From NCBI RefSeq assembly GCF_024172125.1, contig NZ_JAMZEA010000008.1, positions 248,001-312,000 of the forward strand: 64,000 nucleotides of DNA, in the 5' to 3' direction. Shown one piece after another: positions 1 to 8,686 of the stretch; the stretch's first letter is position 1; the number at the start of each line of letters is the position of its first letter. Source of the DNA: Actinomadura rupiterrae (GTDB lineage: Bacteria > Actinomycetota > Actinomycetes > Streptosporangiales > Streptosporangiaceae). The position numbers were made by a program, and so were the translations under genes. A model generated the notes under the pieces. That model made no database searches and was not told the origin of the DNA. It saw nothing but the letters and a program-made list of their open reading frames with translations.

Positions 1-504
1 CCCGAGGACGTCCTGTCGCTGACGCTGATCGAGCCCGGCTGCTACCAGGCCGCAGCGGACGATCCGCAAGTCGCGGCGGCTTTGCAAGCCAACCGCGAGG
101 CATACGCCGACTTCCCCGAATTGACGCCCGCGCAATGGTTGCGTGCCGCGACCGACTCCGTGGGCATGCCGCCTATGGAACCGACCGAACAGCGCTTGCG
201 CGCGGCGGGCAGCGCACTGAACGAGCGCGTCTGCTGGGAAGCCGGAATTCCCGTGCCCGCACTACGGATCGCGTCCTTCCCCAAGCTCATCGTCTCCGGG
301 ACATGGGAGACCGCGCCCGACCTCTACCGCGAGCGCGGCGCTGGGCCGCTCCTCGCGTGCGCGCGCGTTACGGCTGAACGCATCGGCGCCCGGCATGTGT
401 CCGTTCCGGGCTCGGCGCACTATCCCCACGTGGACGCGCCCCAGCACCTCAACGACATCCTCGCCGCCTTCTGGGAAGCGTCCGCCATCGCCTCACGCGC
501 ATAG
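1..504 (+). CDS. alpha/beta hydrolase, C-terminal part (5' truncated by window)
   Basis: The reading frame is open from base 1 and ends at TAG 502-504, giving the last 167 residues; the start lies outside the window. The C-terminal part reads like an alpha/beta hydrolase: a strand ending in VSGTWE, which is the usual place of the acidic residue after strand 6 or 7, then GSAHYPH, where the His would be the catalytic-triad His, and an amphipathic final helix ending ILAAFW. The nucleophile elbow is not in the window, so the substrate cannot be guessed. The stop codon overlaps the GTG start of the next gene, so the two are probably translationally coupled. Confidence 0.7.
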   Translation, partial: PEDVLSLTLIEPGCYQAAADDPQVAAALQANREAYADFPELTPAQWLRAATDSVGMPPMEPTEQRLRAAGSALNERVCWEAGIPVPALRIASFPKLIVSGTWETAPDLYRERGAGPLLACARVTAERIGARHVSVPGSAHYPHVDAPQHLNDILAAFWEASAIASRA

Positions 505-1172
505 TGCCCTGTTGCGGTGACTACGGTGTGCTGGTGGACGAGCGTGCGGTGGTGCGAGAACTCACCCGGACTGCATCACCCCCGCTGGTGCCGGAGGTGC
601 GGCTGCGGCTCGCGGAGGAGCCCTTCGCCACCTGGACGGCCACGCGCGCCGACGATCCGCCCTTCTGGGCCTTCGCCTGGGCGGGCGGGCAGGTGCTCGC
701 GCGGTACGTCCTCGACCATCCGGACGTGGTGGCCGGACGTCGCGTCGCGGACATCGCCAGCGGATCCGGACTCGTCGCGATCGCGGCGGCTCTCGCGGGC
801 GCCGCGCACGTGACCGCCTTCGACGTCGATCCGCTCGCTCGGACGGCGGCCACGGAGAACGCCGCGCTCAACGATGTCGTCGTCGAAGTCGTCCAGGCCG
901 ACGTGACGAGGACGCCAGGTCTGCACGAAGCGCTCCAGACCGCGGACGTCGTGCTGGCCGGGGACGTCTGCTACGACCCCGACATGGCTCCGCCGATGCT
1001 CGCCGCGCTGCGCGCCTGCGCCGCGCGGGGCGCGAAGGTGCTGGTAGGAGACCCGCACAGGCCCTACCTGCCGCGCGGGCTGGCGTCCATCGCCGAGTAC
1101 GACGTCCCCGAGACCGGCAATCTCGAAGAACGCGACACCACGCGCGCGGCCGTCTTCGTCCTCCGGAACTGA
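504..1172 (+). CDS. class I SAM-dependent methyltransferase, ETFB-lysine/L11-methyltransferase type
   Basis: A 222-residue protein whose GTG start overlaps the upstream stop (TAGTG). An N-terminal stretch around PPFWAFAWAGGQ, close to residue 52, is typical of the PrmA/ETFB-lysine methyltransferase (METTL20-like) group. Motif I is VADIASGSGLVAIAAA, the acidic end of strand 2 is TAFDVDPLA, and motif IV lies near LAGDVCYDPDM. The family methylates Lys side chains of proteins with S-adenosylmethionine; the target here is unknown. It is probably co-transcribed with the preceding hydrolase and converges on rnhA. Family confident, substrate not. Confidence 0.8.
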   Translation: MPCCGDYGVLVDERAVVRELTRTASPPLVPEVRLRLAEEPFATWTATRADDPPFWAFAWAGGQVLARYVLDHPDVVAGRRVADIASGSGLVAIAAALAGAAHVTAFDVDPLARTAATENAALNDVVVEVVQADVTRTPGLHEALQTADVVLAGDVCYDPDMAPPMLAALRACAARGAKVLVGDPHRPYLPRGLASIAEYDVPETGNLEERDTTRAAVFVLRN

Positions 1173-1182
1173 CGCGGAACCC

Positions 1183-1671
1183 CTAGGCGGACGAGCGGGC
1201 GCCGAGTTCGGTGCGTCCCAGCGTCGCGAGCTCGTCGGCGCGCTCGTTGCCCGGGTCGCCGGCGTGGCCCTTCACCCAGAACCATTCGACCTGGTGGCGC
1301 TGGACGGCCGCGTCGAGCCGCCGCCACAGGTCCTCGTTCTTGACCGGTTTGCGGCCGCTCGTCTGCCAGCCGTTGCGCTTCCAGGAGTTCATCCACTGCG
1401 TGATGCCCTGCCGGACGTACTGGCTGTCGGTGTGCAGCCGCACGCGGGACGGCCGCCGGAGGTGTTCGAGCGCCTCGATCGCGGCGGTCAGCTCCATCCG
1501 GTTGTTGGTGGTGTCCGCCTCGCCGCCGCGCAGCTCCTTCACGTGCGGGCCGTAGCGCAGGACCGCGCCCCAGCCGCCCGCTCCCGGGTTCGGGCTGCAC
1601 CCGCCGTCGGTATGGATGATCACAGAATCGGGCAACGCGGCTCCAGCGGACGGGCGATCGACGCCGGACAC
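1183..1671 (-). CDS. rnhA: ribonuclease HI
   Basis: A 162-residue protein that hydrolyses the RNA strand of RNA-DNA hybrids and removes R-loops and primers. The catalytic carboxylates are all visible: Asp22 in HTDGGC, Glu60 in NRMELTA, Asp82 in HTDSQY and Asp146 in NERADELA, with the assisting His136 in VKGHAG. The length is normal for single-domain bacterial RNase HI, with a basic loop (NSWKRNGW) corresponding to the substrate handle. The gene stands alone, converging with the methyltransferase gene and running in the same direction as the phospholipase gene behind it, 49 bases away. Confidence 0.95.
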   Translation of the reverse strand: MSGVDRPSAGAALPDSVIIHTDGGCSPNPGAGGWGAVLRYGPHVKELRGGEADTTNNRMELTAAIEALEHLRRPSRVRLHTDSQYVRQGITQWMNSWKRNGWQTSGRKPVKNEDLWRRLDAAVQRHQVEWFWVKGHAGDPGNERADELATLGRTELGARSSA

Positions 1672-1720
1672 CTTACCGTCCGGCGCCGGTCGCTCTCCGT
1701 AGACCCCGCGGTGGGAACCG

Positions 1721-3763
1721 TCAGCGGGCGTTCAGGGCCGGGTCGCTGAGGCTCGGCCGGCCGGTCTCGACGTGCCCGGCGAGCCGCCGCAGGTAGGACG
1801 GGTCGCCCGGCACGGTGACGGTCACGTCGTACCAGGACGCGGACCGGTGCAGCCGGACGGTGTGCGTGGCCTTGTGCCCGGCCTTCACCGTGTGCGTGAC
1901 CGCCTTGAGGCCCTCGTAGGCGTCCGCGATCGCGATCTCCACGGCCGTCGAACCGTGGTTGGCGACCGTGATGCGCAGATCCGAACCGGACTTCGCGACG
2001 GTGACCTCGGGGGCCGCCTTCGTCGTGTCGCCCTTGAACTGGCGCAGGAACCCGTTCGGCCCGTACACCGCCAGCTCGTACGCGCCCGCGAACGTCCAGG
2101 TGTCGGCGAGCTTCTTGCCCGCTTCGACCGTGTAGGTCCACGGGCCGTCCGTCCGCGCGGACGAGGTGACGTAGAAATTCGCGCCCACCTTCGTCCCGGA
2201 CGCGAAGTTCACCGTGACCTTGGACGGCGCGACCGACGCCGTGACGTCCAGCGCGTACGGCAGTGGACGCGCGTACCGGGTGCCCGCCTCCTGCTTCGGC
2301 ATCGCCGGGATGCCGGGCGCCTTGATCGGGTAGCTCGGGTGCCGGTTCTTGTCCGGCGGGACGTAGCCGCCGGTGGACGGCAGCGGAGCGGGCTTCGGGT
2401 CGGGCGTCCGGGCGAAGTCGAACGCGGACGTCAGGTCGCCGCAGACCGCGCGCCGCCACGGCGAGATGTTCGGCTCGCGCACGCCGAAGCGCTTCTCGAT
2501 GAACTGGATCACCGAGGTGTGGTCGAAGGTCTGCGAGCAGACCCAGCCGCCCTTGCTCCACGGCGAGATCGCGAGCATCGGCACGCGCGGCCCGAGCCCG
2601 TACGGGCCCGCCGGACGGCTCGCGTTGCCCGGGAACACCTCGTACGTGCTGTCCGCCGTCGAGAGCCCCTGGTTCGCCGAGGCGGGCGCGAAGGCCGGGA
2701 CGACGTGGTCGAAGAAGCCGTCGTTCTCGTCGTAGGTGATGAGCAGGACGGTCTTGCTCCACACGTCCGGGTTGGAGGTCAGCGCGTCCAGCACCTGGGC
2801 GATGTACCAGGCGCCGTAGTTGACCGGCCAGTTCGGGTGCTCGGAGTAGGCCTCGGGCGCGGTGACGTAGGAGACCTGCGGAAGCCGGCCGTTCTTGACG
2901 TCGTCCTTGAGGACGTCGAAGTACGTGCCGCCCTGCTTGATGGTCGTGCCCGTCCGCGCCTTCTCGTAGAGCGCGTCCCCCGGCTTGGCGTTGCGGTAGT
3001 TGTCGAAGTAGAGCAGCGACGTGTCGCCGTAGTTGCCGATGAACGGGTCGCTGGTCCATCCCCAGGACCCGTTCGCGTCGAGGCCGTCACCGGTGTCCTG
3101 GTAGACCTTCCAGGAGATCCCGGCCTTCTCCAGGCGCTCGGGGTAGGTCGTCCAGCCGTAGCCCTTCTCGTCGTTGCCGAGGACCGGGCCGCCGCCCTTG
3201 CCGTCGTTGCCGACGTAGCCCGTCCACATGTAGTAGCGGTTCGGGTCGGTCGCGCCGATGAAGGAGCAGTGGTAGGCGTCGCAGATGGTGAAGGCGTCGG
3301 CGAGCGCGTAGTGGAACGGGATGTCCCGGCGCTCCAGGTGCGCCATCGTGTTGACGCCCTTGGCCGGGATCCACTGGTCGTACCGACCGTTGTTCCAGGC
3401 CTTGTGGCCGCCGTTCCAGTCGTGGTCGAGGCCGGGCAGGTACTTCATGCCGAGGTCGTCGACGTCCGGGCGGAACGGCAGCACCTCGGTTGAACCGTTC
3501 TGCTGGTGCCAGACCGTCTTGCCGCTCGGCAGGACGACCGGACGCGGGTCGTTGAAGCCGCGCACGCCGCGCAGCGCGCCGTAGTAGTGGTCGAAGGACC
3601 GGTTCTCCTGCATCAGGACGACGATGTGCTCGACGTCCCTGATCGTGCCGGTGCGGCGGTGCGCCGGGATGGCGGCGGCCCGCGCGATGCTCTCGGGCAG
3701 CATCGTCAGCGCGGTCGCGCCACCCGCGATCTGGAGGAACCTGCGGCGGTTCACGGCGGTCAT
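1721..3763 (-). CDS. phosphocholine-type phospholipase C, Tat-exported
   Basis: A 680-residue secreted phosphoesterase of the non-haemolytic/phosphocholine-specific phospholipase C (acid phosphatase-like) family that cleaves phospholipid head groups outside the cell. The N-terminus carries a twin-arginine signal (NRRRFLQIAGG, ending near IARAAA). The catalytic core has the family marker VVLMQENRSFDHYYG with the metal-binding Glu-Asn, and later YDENDGFFDHVVP. Two immunoglobulin-like C-terminal repeats follow (about residues 480-680), as usual in this family. The start at 3763 is chosen because GAGGAG lies about 8 bases upstream and the Tat motif follows directly. It is divergent from the MarR gene, which may control it. 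Phosphate regulation is usual for the family, but no pho box was identified. Confidence 0.9.
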   Translation of the reverse strand: MTAVNRRRFLQIAGGATALTMLPESIARAAAIPAHRRTGTIRDVEHIVVLMQENRSFDHYYGALRGVRGFNDPRPVVLPSGKTVWHQQNGSTEVLPFRPDVDDLGMKYLPGLDHDWNGGHKAWNNGRYDQWIPAKGVNTMAHLERRDIPFHYALADAFTICDAYHCSFIGATDPNRYYMWTGYVGNDGKGGGPVLGNDEKGYGWTTYPERLEKAGISWKVYQDTGDGLDANGSWGWTSDPFIGNYGDTSLLYFDNYRNAKPGDALYEKARTGTTIKQGGTYFDVLKDDVKNGRLPQVSYVTAPEAYSEHPNWPVNYGAWYIAQVLDALTSNPDVWSKTVLLITYDENDGFFDHVVPAFAPASANQGLSTADSTYEVFPGNASRPAGPYGLGPRVPMLAISPWSKGGWVCSQTFDHTSVIQFIEKRFGVREPNISPWRRAVCGDLTSAFDFARTPDPKPAPLPSTGGYVPPDKNRHPSYPIKAPGIPAMPKQEAGTRYARPLPYALDVTASVAPSKVTVNFASGTKVGANFYVTSSARTDGPWTYTVEAGKKLADTWTFAGAYELAVYGPNGFLRQFKGDTTKAAPEVTVAKSGSDLRITVANHGSTAVEIAIADAYEGLKAVTHTVKAGHKATHTVRLHRSASWYDVTVTVPGDPSYLRRLAGHVETGRPSLSDPALNAR

Positions 3764-3955
3764 GGCACGTCTCCTCACGGAGCGAACGGCACACGGGCAA
3801 ATGCGCACACATGCACCAAGCGGGGGATTATCGCGCACACACTGTCGCCCACCGCGCACGAACGCGTCAACGGCCGCTTACGGCCGCCCGACTCCGGCGT
3901 GAACAGCGCCCGCCGACGTTTAGGATGTGCGGAGACCATCTGCGCGGAGGGTGAC

Positions 3956-4381
3956 ATGGAACCGGACGACAGCCCCGGCTACCTGCTCTGGCGGGCGACG
4001 CTCCGCTGGCAGCGGCAGATCACGGCGACGCTCGCGCCGTTCTCGCTGACGCACGTCCAGTTCGTCCTGCTGGCCAGCCTGTGGTGGCTCGACCGGGAAG
4101 GCGTGCGGCCGAACCAGCTGGCGCTGGCCCAGCACGCCGACACCGATGTGAAGATGACGTCCCAGGTCGTCCGGCGGCTGGAGGACAAGGGGCTGCTCGT
4201 CCGCGAGACCGACGCCGCCGACACGAGGGCCAAGCGGCTGCGCATCACCGACCACGGCCGCACGCTCGCCGAGGCGGCGATCTCCGCGGTCGAGTCGTCC
4301 GACGTGTCGTTCTTCGCCGCCGCGCCCGACCAGTCGGCGCTCCTGGCGGCCCTCCGCCCCCTGGCCGGCCGCCGCCTCTGA
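3956..4381 (+). CDS. MarR-family transcriptional regulator
   Basis: A 141-residue MarR-type winged-helix repressor. N-terminal dimerisation helix (GYLLWRATLRWQRQI), then the DNA-binding domain with recognition-helix region ADTDVKMTSQVVRRLEDKGLLVRE and wing DTRAKRLRITDHG, then a C-terminal dimerisation helix. The ATG is preceded by GGAGG at good distance, and a TAGGAT hexamer at 3921-3926 could be its -10 element. Divergent orientation from the phospholipase gene, with 192 bases between the starts, suggests it controls itself and possibly that gene. Ligand unknown. Confidence 0.88.
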   Translation: MEPDDSPGYLLWRATLRWQRQITATLAPFSLTHVQFVLLASLWWLDREGVRPNQLALAQHADTDVKMTSQVVRRLEDKGLLVRETDAADTRAKRLRITDHGRTLAEAAISAVESSDVSFFAAAPDQSALLAALRPLAGRRL

Positions 4382-4485
4382 ACCCTCCTGCCCGGCCGGG
4401 CACGCTTTGGCGCGCACCGGTCAGGGCTGGGCCGGTCCGCGAGCTTCGGTTGCGGTTTGTCAATTGCCGTCTTCGGACGCGCGGG

Positions 4486-5604
4486 TCAGGTCAGGGCGGG
4501 GTTGGCCTCGCGGCCTTCGGTGCTGAGCAGGACGACGGTGCCCTGGCGGGGCAGGCGCGGCAGGGCGGCGCGGAGCCCGGCGAGGGACGCGGCGCCGCAC
4601 GGGCCCGCATCGACGCCGAGTTCTTCGAGGTCGCGGACGGCTCGTCCGGCGTCGGCGTCGGAGACCGCGACGGCCGCGTCCACCCCGGCGCGCAGGATCG
4701 GCCAGGCGGTCTCGGACGGCGTGGTGCAGTTGAGGCCCGCCATGATCGTCCGGCCGGGCGGGACGGACGTGCGGCGGCCCGCGACCAGCGAGGCCAGCAG
4801 GCTCGCGGCGGCGTCCGGTTCGACGGCCAGCAGGGTCGGCTGGAGGCCGGTGCCGCCCCGGTAGTGCGTCACGGCCGCCTGCGCGAGCGAGCCGACGCCG
4901 ACCGGGAACGCGACGAGATCGGGCGGGCCCCCGAGCCGCTCGTCGATCTCGGTGAACATCGTCGTGTAGCCCTCGCAGATCCAGCGCGGGACGTCCTCGT
5001 AGCCGGACCATCCCATGTCCTGGACGAGCAGGCCGTCCGCGGCGGCGGCACGCCGTACGGCCTCGTCGTAAGGGACGTCCAGAACCGTCACGCGGGCGCC
5101 TTCGCGCTCGATCGCCGCGCACGCGGACGGATGGACACCCGCCGCGACGAACACCTGCGCGGGCAGTCCGTAGAGCCGTGCCATGCGAGCGACGGCGCGT
5201 CCGTGGTTCCCGTCCGTCGCGGTGACGAGGCGGACGGGCCGCCGCTCGCCGATCGCGGTCCGCACGTCGTCCGCCGTCGCGCTTGCGGGCAGGCCGTAAT
5301 GGCCGGTCAGCGCGCGGTGCACGCCCCAGGACGCGCCGAGGATCTTGAACGCGGGCAGCCCGAACCGGGACGACTCGTCCTTCACCAGCAGCCGCCCGAC
5401 GCCCAGCTCGGCGGCCAATCCCGGCAACTCGACCAGCGGCGTGGGCGCGTAGCCGCTCAGCCCGGTGTGGAAGGCGGCGACATCACGCGACGGAGGCTCG
5501 CACCTCCATGAACGCGCGTCCGGGTTGGAGAACCAGGCGGTCCGGCGGCCGGGGAGCGGCGAGGTCCAGACGGTGTCGGCGGGCGGCTGCATGGTCACGA
5601 CCAT
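4486..5604 (-). CDS. diaminopropionate ammonia-lyase-like PLP enzyme
   Basis: A fold-type II PLP enzyme of about 372 residues. The family signature is clear: LPAFKILGASWGV, with the Schiff-base Lys, then ATDGNHGRAVA for phosphate binding, a glycine-rich segment FPVGVGSLAQA, and the C-terminal LSTEG. The best match I recognise is diaminopropionate ammonia-lyase (2,3-diaminopropionate to pyruvate and ammonia); threonine-dehydratase or cysteate-lyase-like activity is possible. The exact start is uncertain: ATG at 5604 and 5592 are both possible and neither has a strong Shine-Dalgarno. Monocistronic, converging on the marR gene. Confidence 0.8.
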   Translation of the reverse strand: MVVTMQPPADTVWTSPLPGRRTAWFSNPDARSWRCEPPSRDVAAFHTGLSGYAPTPLVELPGLAAELGVGRLLVKDESSRFGLPAFKILGASWGVHRALTGHYGLPASATADDVRTAIGERRPVRLVTATDGNHGRAVARMARLYGLPAQVFVAAGVHPSACAAIEREGARVTVLDVPYDEAVRRAAAADGLLVQDMGWSGYEDVPRWICEGYTTMFTEIDERLGGPPDLVAFPVGVGSLAQAAVTHYRGGTGLQPTLLAVEPDAAASLLASLVAGRRTSVPPGRTIMAGLNCTTPSETAWPILRAGVDAAVAVSDADAGRAVRDLEELGVDAGPCGAASLAGLRAALPRLPRQGTVVLLSTEGREANPALT

Positions 5605-6111
5605 TCCGTACCCGCGTTCCGTCGGTCCAGCGGACGTTTCCGAGCGAGCATCATCCGACGACCCGAACCGCGCCGCCCACCTTGCTCGCACGTGACTTCG
5701 ATCTTGTCGTAACCGAGGAATATCCGGGTAGTCCTGTGGGATGACCTGCCGGTATTGATGTGAGCGAGCCCGTGCGGGGGCGGGATCCGCCTCGCCTCAC
5801 GTCGGCACGCGTTGGACTCGCGCGGGCACGAGTTGGAAGCGTGCGGGCACGCGTTGGAAGGGCATCCGGCCGTCCGCGCCTGCCGCCGAGCGCTCGCCGA
5901 GGCGGCCTCCAGCGATCCTCGAACGGGGTGGGGCACGGTGCGTCCAGGCCGTCCCGTTGGAACGGGCTACAGGGGGCTTACCTTGCGGATATGGGGGTCG
6001 GGTCCACTGTCAAATGGGGGTTTTCACCGATGGCGATGACTTCGTGAGGGCGTCAGAGTCGTATTCAGCAGAAGGGGCCGGGAGACCCCTCCCGATGGAA
6101 GAAGGTCCACG
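5605..6111. other. 507-bp intergenic region with short near-repeats
   Basis: No convincing gene. Open frames here lack ribosome-binding sites and have no recognisable product. At about 5801-5860 three imperfect direct repeats share the core GGGCACGCGTTGGAA. The region holds the promoter of the minus-strand ammonia-lyase-like gene on its left and that of the small plus-strand gene at 6112 on its right; I cannot point to either hexamer pair with confidence. Confidence 0.4.
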
Positions 6112-6366
6112 ATGGCGACGAAGCCGACCGAGATGACCGCCCCCGCCCTGGCCCAGATCCTGTTCGCCTCGCGCCTGCAGGAGTCGCAGGGACCGTCCGA
6201 CGAGCAGATCCGCAGCGTCGTCGAGAACGGCCTGTGCGCGTGCCGCGAATGCGCCGAGTACGTCGCGCAGGAGGCCGGGGACCACCCCGAGCTGTTCGCC
6301 CGCCGGATGCGCTGGGCGCTCGACGCCGTGTCGCACGCCTTCCCCCGTCCCGTTTCCGCGGCCTGA
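6112..6366 (+). CDS. small conserved-looking protein of unknown function
   Basis: An 84-residue soluble protein I do not recognise by name. The N-terminal half looks helical; the middle holds a CxxC pair (GLCACRECAEY) followed by acidic and aromatic residues, which could bind a metal. GAAGAAGG-like purines precede the ATG. A second small gene starts 17 bases after its stop, so the two probably form one transcript. No membrane segment or signal peptide is visible. Confidence 0.6.
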   Translation: MATKPTEMTAPALAQILFASRLQESQGPSDEQIRSVVENGLCACRECAEYVAQEAGDHPELFARRMRWALDAVSHAFPRPVSAA

Positions 6367-6383
6367 CCCGAGAGGAGACCGCC

Positions 6384-6536
6384 ATGCGCCGCTCCCGCTT
6401 CGCCGACCGCCCGGAGACCGCCGTCGCGCCCCGCACGCTCTCCCAGCTCGTCGCCACGGACGAGGCCGTCCGCGCCGCGGAACGCCCCAGACGCCACAAA
6501 CCACGCGGAACGCGAACCCTTCGCAACACCACGTGA
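6384..6536 (+). CDS. 50-residue basic peptide, unknown
   Basis: A short gene of 50 codons starting at an ATG with a strong GAGGAG Shine-Dalgarno 6-11 bases upstream and ending at TGA 6534-6536. The product is Arg-rich (starts MRRSRFADRPE, ends in a basic tail) with no membrane segment or domain that I recognise. Its spacing, 17 bases after the preceding small gene, and the good ribosome site support translation; the function is unknown. Confidence 0.5.
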   Translation: MRRSRFADRPETAVAPRTLSQLVATDEAVRAAERPRRHKPRGTRTLRNTT

Positions 6537-6569
6537 TCACGGGCCGTCCGGGCGAACTATGCTGACCCG

Positions 6570-7430
6570 GTGCGCGCTGAACGGGATCTGACGGGCGAGG
6601 GCCCGAGGGCCGAGGCCCTATCCGGCGAGGCTCTGCCCGGCGAGGGCCGACCGGACGACGCCCTGCCGGGCAGGGAGCACCTGCCGGACGGACGGACGCC
6701 CAGGGGCGCGGGCCGCGAGTACCGGATCGGCGAGCTGGCCGAGGCCGCAGGGCTGCCCGTCCGGACGCTGCGCTACTACCAGGAGCGCAAGCTGCTGCCG
6801 CCGCCGCGCCGCACGGGACGGATCGGCCTGTACTCCGAGGAGCACCTCGCGCGGCTCCGCATGATCGCGAGCCTGCTGGAGCGCGGGCACACCCTGGAGG
6901 GCATCCGGGAGCTGCTGTCGGCGTGGGAGCAGGGCCGCGACATCCGCAGCGTCCTCGGCGTCGAGCGGGCCGTCACCGACCCGTGGTCGCACGAGGTGCC
7001 GGTCACGATGACCTACGACGAGCTCGCCGCGCTGTTCCCCGGGCAGGTCACCCGCGAGCGGCTGCGCGCCGTCGCCGAGGCCGGGCTGCTCGACGTGGAC
7101 GGCGACCGCATCACGCACTGGAGCCGCCGCCACCTGGAGGCGTCGGTCGCGTTCGTCCGGGCCGGCGTGCCGCTGGAGGAGGTGCTCGCCGCCGGGGTCG
7201 AGCTGCGCCGCCGGCTGGACGAGCTGGCCGCCCTGTTCGTCCGGCTGACCTCGGAGTACGTCGTCGGCGGCCCGGCCGGCAAGGATCCGGGCGAGCTCGC
7301 CGACACGCTCGCCCTGCTGCGTCCCGGCGCGCAGGTCGCGGTCGAGGCGGGCTTCGCCGCCGCGATGGACCGGCAGGTCCGCGCCGAGATCGACCGCGTC
7401 CTCGGCGGCCTCGCCGCCCACCCCGACTGA
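6570..7430 (+). CDS. MerR-family transcriptional regulator
   Basis: A 286-residue regulator with GTG start. After a variable, charged N-terminal extension of about 50 residues comes a complete MerR winged helix: YRIGELAEAAGLPVRTLRYYQERKLLPPPRR, then YSEEHLARLRMIASLLERGHTLEGIRELL. A second, MerR-like helical segment (MTYDELAALF, then THWSRRHLEASVAFVRAGV) makes it longer than metal-sensing members, which points to an effector-sensing or duplicated-domain type. No metal-binding Cys pair is present, so a small-molecule or stress role is more likely than metal resistance. Target not apparent. Confidence 0.85.
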   Translation: MRAERDLTGEGPRAEALSGEALPGEGRPDDALPGREHLPDGRTPRGAGREYRIGELAEAAGLPVRTLRYYQERKLLPPPRRTGRIGLYSEEHLARLRMIASLLERGHTLEGIRELLSAWEQGRDIRSVLGVERAVTDPWSHEVPVTMTYDELAALFPGQVTRERLRAVAEAGLLDVDGDRITHWSRRHLEASVAFVRAGVPLEEVLAAGVELRRRLDELAALFVRLTSEYVVGGPAGKDPGELADTLALLRPGAQVAVEAGFAAAMDRQVRAEIDRVLGGLAAHPD

Positions 7431-7496
7431 CCTCGCCTTCGGCCGCGCCGCGCGCCCCGACCGACCTCGCCTTCGGCCGCGCCGCGCGCCCCGACC
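7429..7496. repeat. two perfect tandem copies of a 34-bp sequence
   Basis: The 34 bases 7429-7462 are repeated exactly at 7463-7496, beginning at the stop codon of the merR gene. The unit starts GACCTCGCCTTCGG and ends GCGCGCCCCGACC. This is either a recent slippage duplication or a downstream structure; no hairpin is evident within one unit. Confidence 0.9.
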
Positions 7497-7628
7497 GACC
7501 TCCGAGCGGCCTCGGCCCCTCACGCACCTATGCGGCACCGGATACGCACCTATAGCCGGACATCAGAACCCCTAGCCCGGTCGCCAGTTACGGAACCGTT
7601 ACCGCCCACATCCCGTGACCGGGCGCGA

Positions 7629-8621
7629 ATGATCACTAGCGTGGCGAGGGTGACCCGACGCGTCCCGCGTGCCCTGGCCGCCGCACTCCTCACCACCGCG
7701 CTCACGTCCACGGCGCTCACGTCCGCCGCTGGAACCGCGCAGGCCGCTCCGGCCCGCGACGCCCGCCCCCCGCTCACCGGGGACGCGACGGCGGACGCCG
7801 CGTCGATCTGCTCGTCCAAGACCTCCCCCACGACCGCGCGGCGGCTCGGCACCGCCATCGCCGCCGCCCTGCGCGGACGCACCGGAACCGAGTCCGTCGC
7901 CGTCTACGACCGCGAGCGCAGGCTCTGGTGCGGCGTCTCGTCCGGCAGCCACTACGACTCGGCGAGCGTGGTGAAGGCGACCATCCTCGGCGCGCTGCTC
8001 CGCAAGGTGCTGGACGAGAAGCGCCACATGAGCGCGTCGGAGAAGTCGCTCGCCAAGAAGATGATCACGAAGTCGGACAACAACGCCGCGTCCGCGCTGT
8101 GGGCGCACGTCGGCCGCACGCGCATGCAGCGCTTCCTCCGCCAGGCGGGCATGACCCACACCACCCTCGGCGAAGGACGCTACTGGGGCCTCACCCAGAT
8201 CACCGCGTACGACGAGATCTCGCTCCTGCGCCGGTTCACCGAGCCCAACGGCCTCCTGACCACCAAGGCCCGCACCTACGCGCTGACCCTCATGCACGAG
8301 GTGATCCCCTCGCAGCGCTGGGGCACGCCGTCGGGCACCCCGTCCGGCATCACCTGGCACGTCAAGAACGGCTGGCTGCCGCGGCACGGCAAGAACTGGC
8401 GCGTGCACAGCATCGGCGCCTTCACCGGCGGCGGCCGCTCCTACACGATCGCCGTCCTGACCAGGGACACCCCGTCCATGGCCTACGGCGTCGCCACCAT
8501 CGAGCGCGTCGCCCACGCCGTCCACCGCGGCCTGAACCCGGGCCTGCGCGCCATGTCCACCGAGCACGACGCCCACATCCCCTGGGAACGCTCGGACGGC
8601 TCCGTCCCACCCACCAAGTAG
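7629..8621 (+). CDS. secreted beta-lactamase/penicillin-binding-fold serine hydrolase
   Basis: About 330 residues from the ATG at 7629; an upstream in-frame ATG at 7530 is less likely because the signal peptide (VPRALAAALLTTALTS...AGTAQA) should be near the N-terminus. The class A beta-lactamase-fold motifs are present: SxxK as Ser113-Val-Val-Lys116, SDN as Ser149-Asp-Asn151, and a KTG-like triad that is KNG at 246-248. The Glu of the omega loop is not obvious. The Asn replacing Thr and the overall pattern suggest a cell-wall amidase or DD-peptidase-like enzyme, or an inactive binding protein, rather than an antibiotic-hydrolysing enzyme. Followed by another secreted protein gene. Confidence 0.8.
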   Translation: MITSVARVTRRVPRALAAALLTTALTSTALTSAAGTAQAAPARDARPPLTGDATADAASICSSKTSPTTARRLGTAIAAALRGRTGTESVAVYDRERRLWCGVSSGSHYDSASVVKATILGALLRKVLDEKRHMSASEKSLAKKMITKSDNNAASALWAHVGRTRMQRFLRQAGMTHTTLGEGRYWGLTQITAYDEISLLRRFTEPNGLLTTKARTYALTLMHEVIPSQRWGTPSGTPSGITWHVKNGWLPRHGKNWRVHSIGAFTGGGRSYTIAVLTRDTPSMAYGVATIERVAHAVHRGLNPGLRAMSTEHDAHIPWERSDGSVPPTK

Positions 8622-8686
8622 CCAAAGCAACCTCAACACGCCGGTCCCCCGCCGTCGGCGCTGCCACTCCTTCCCTCGGGAGAACC

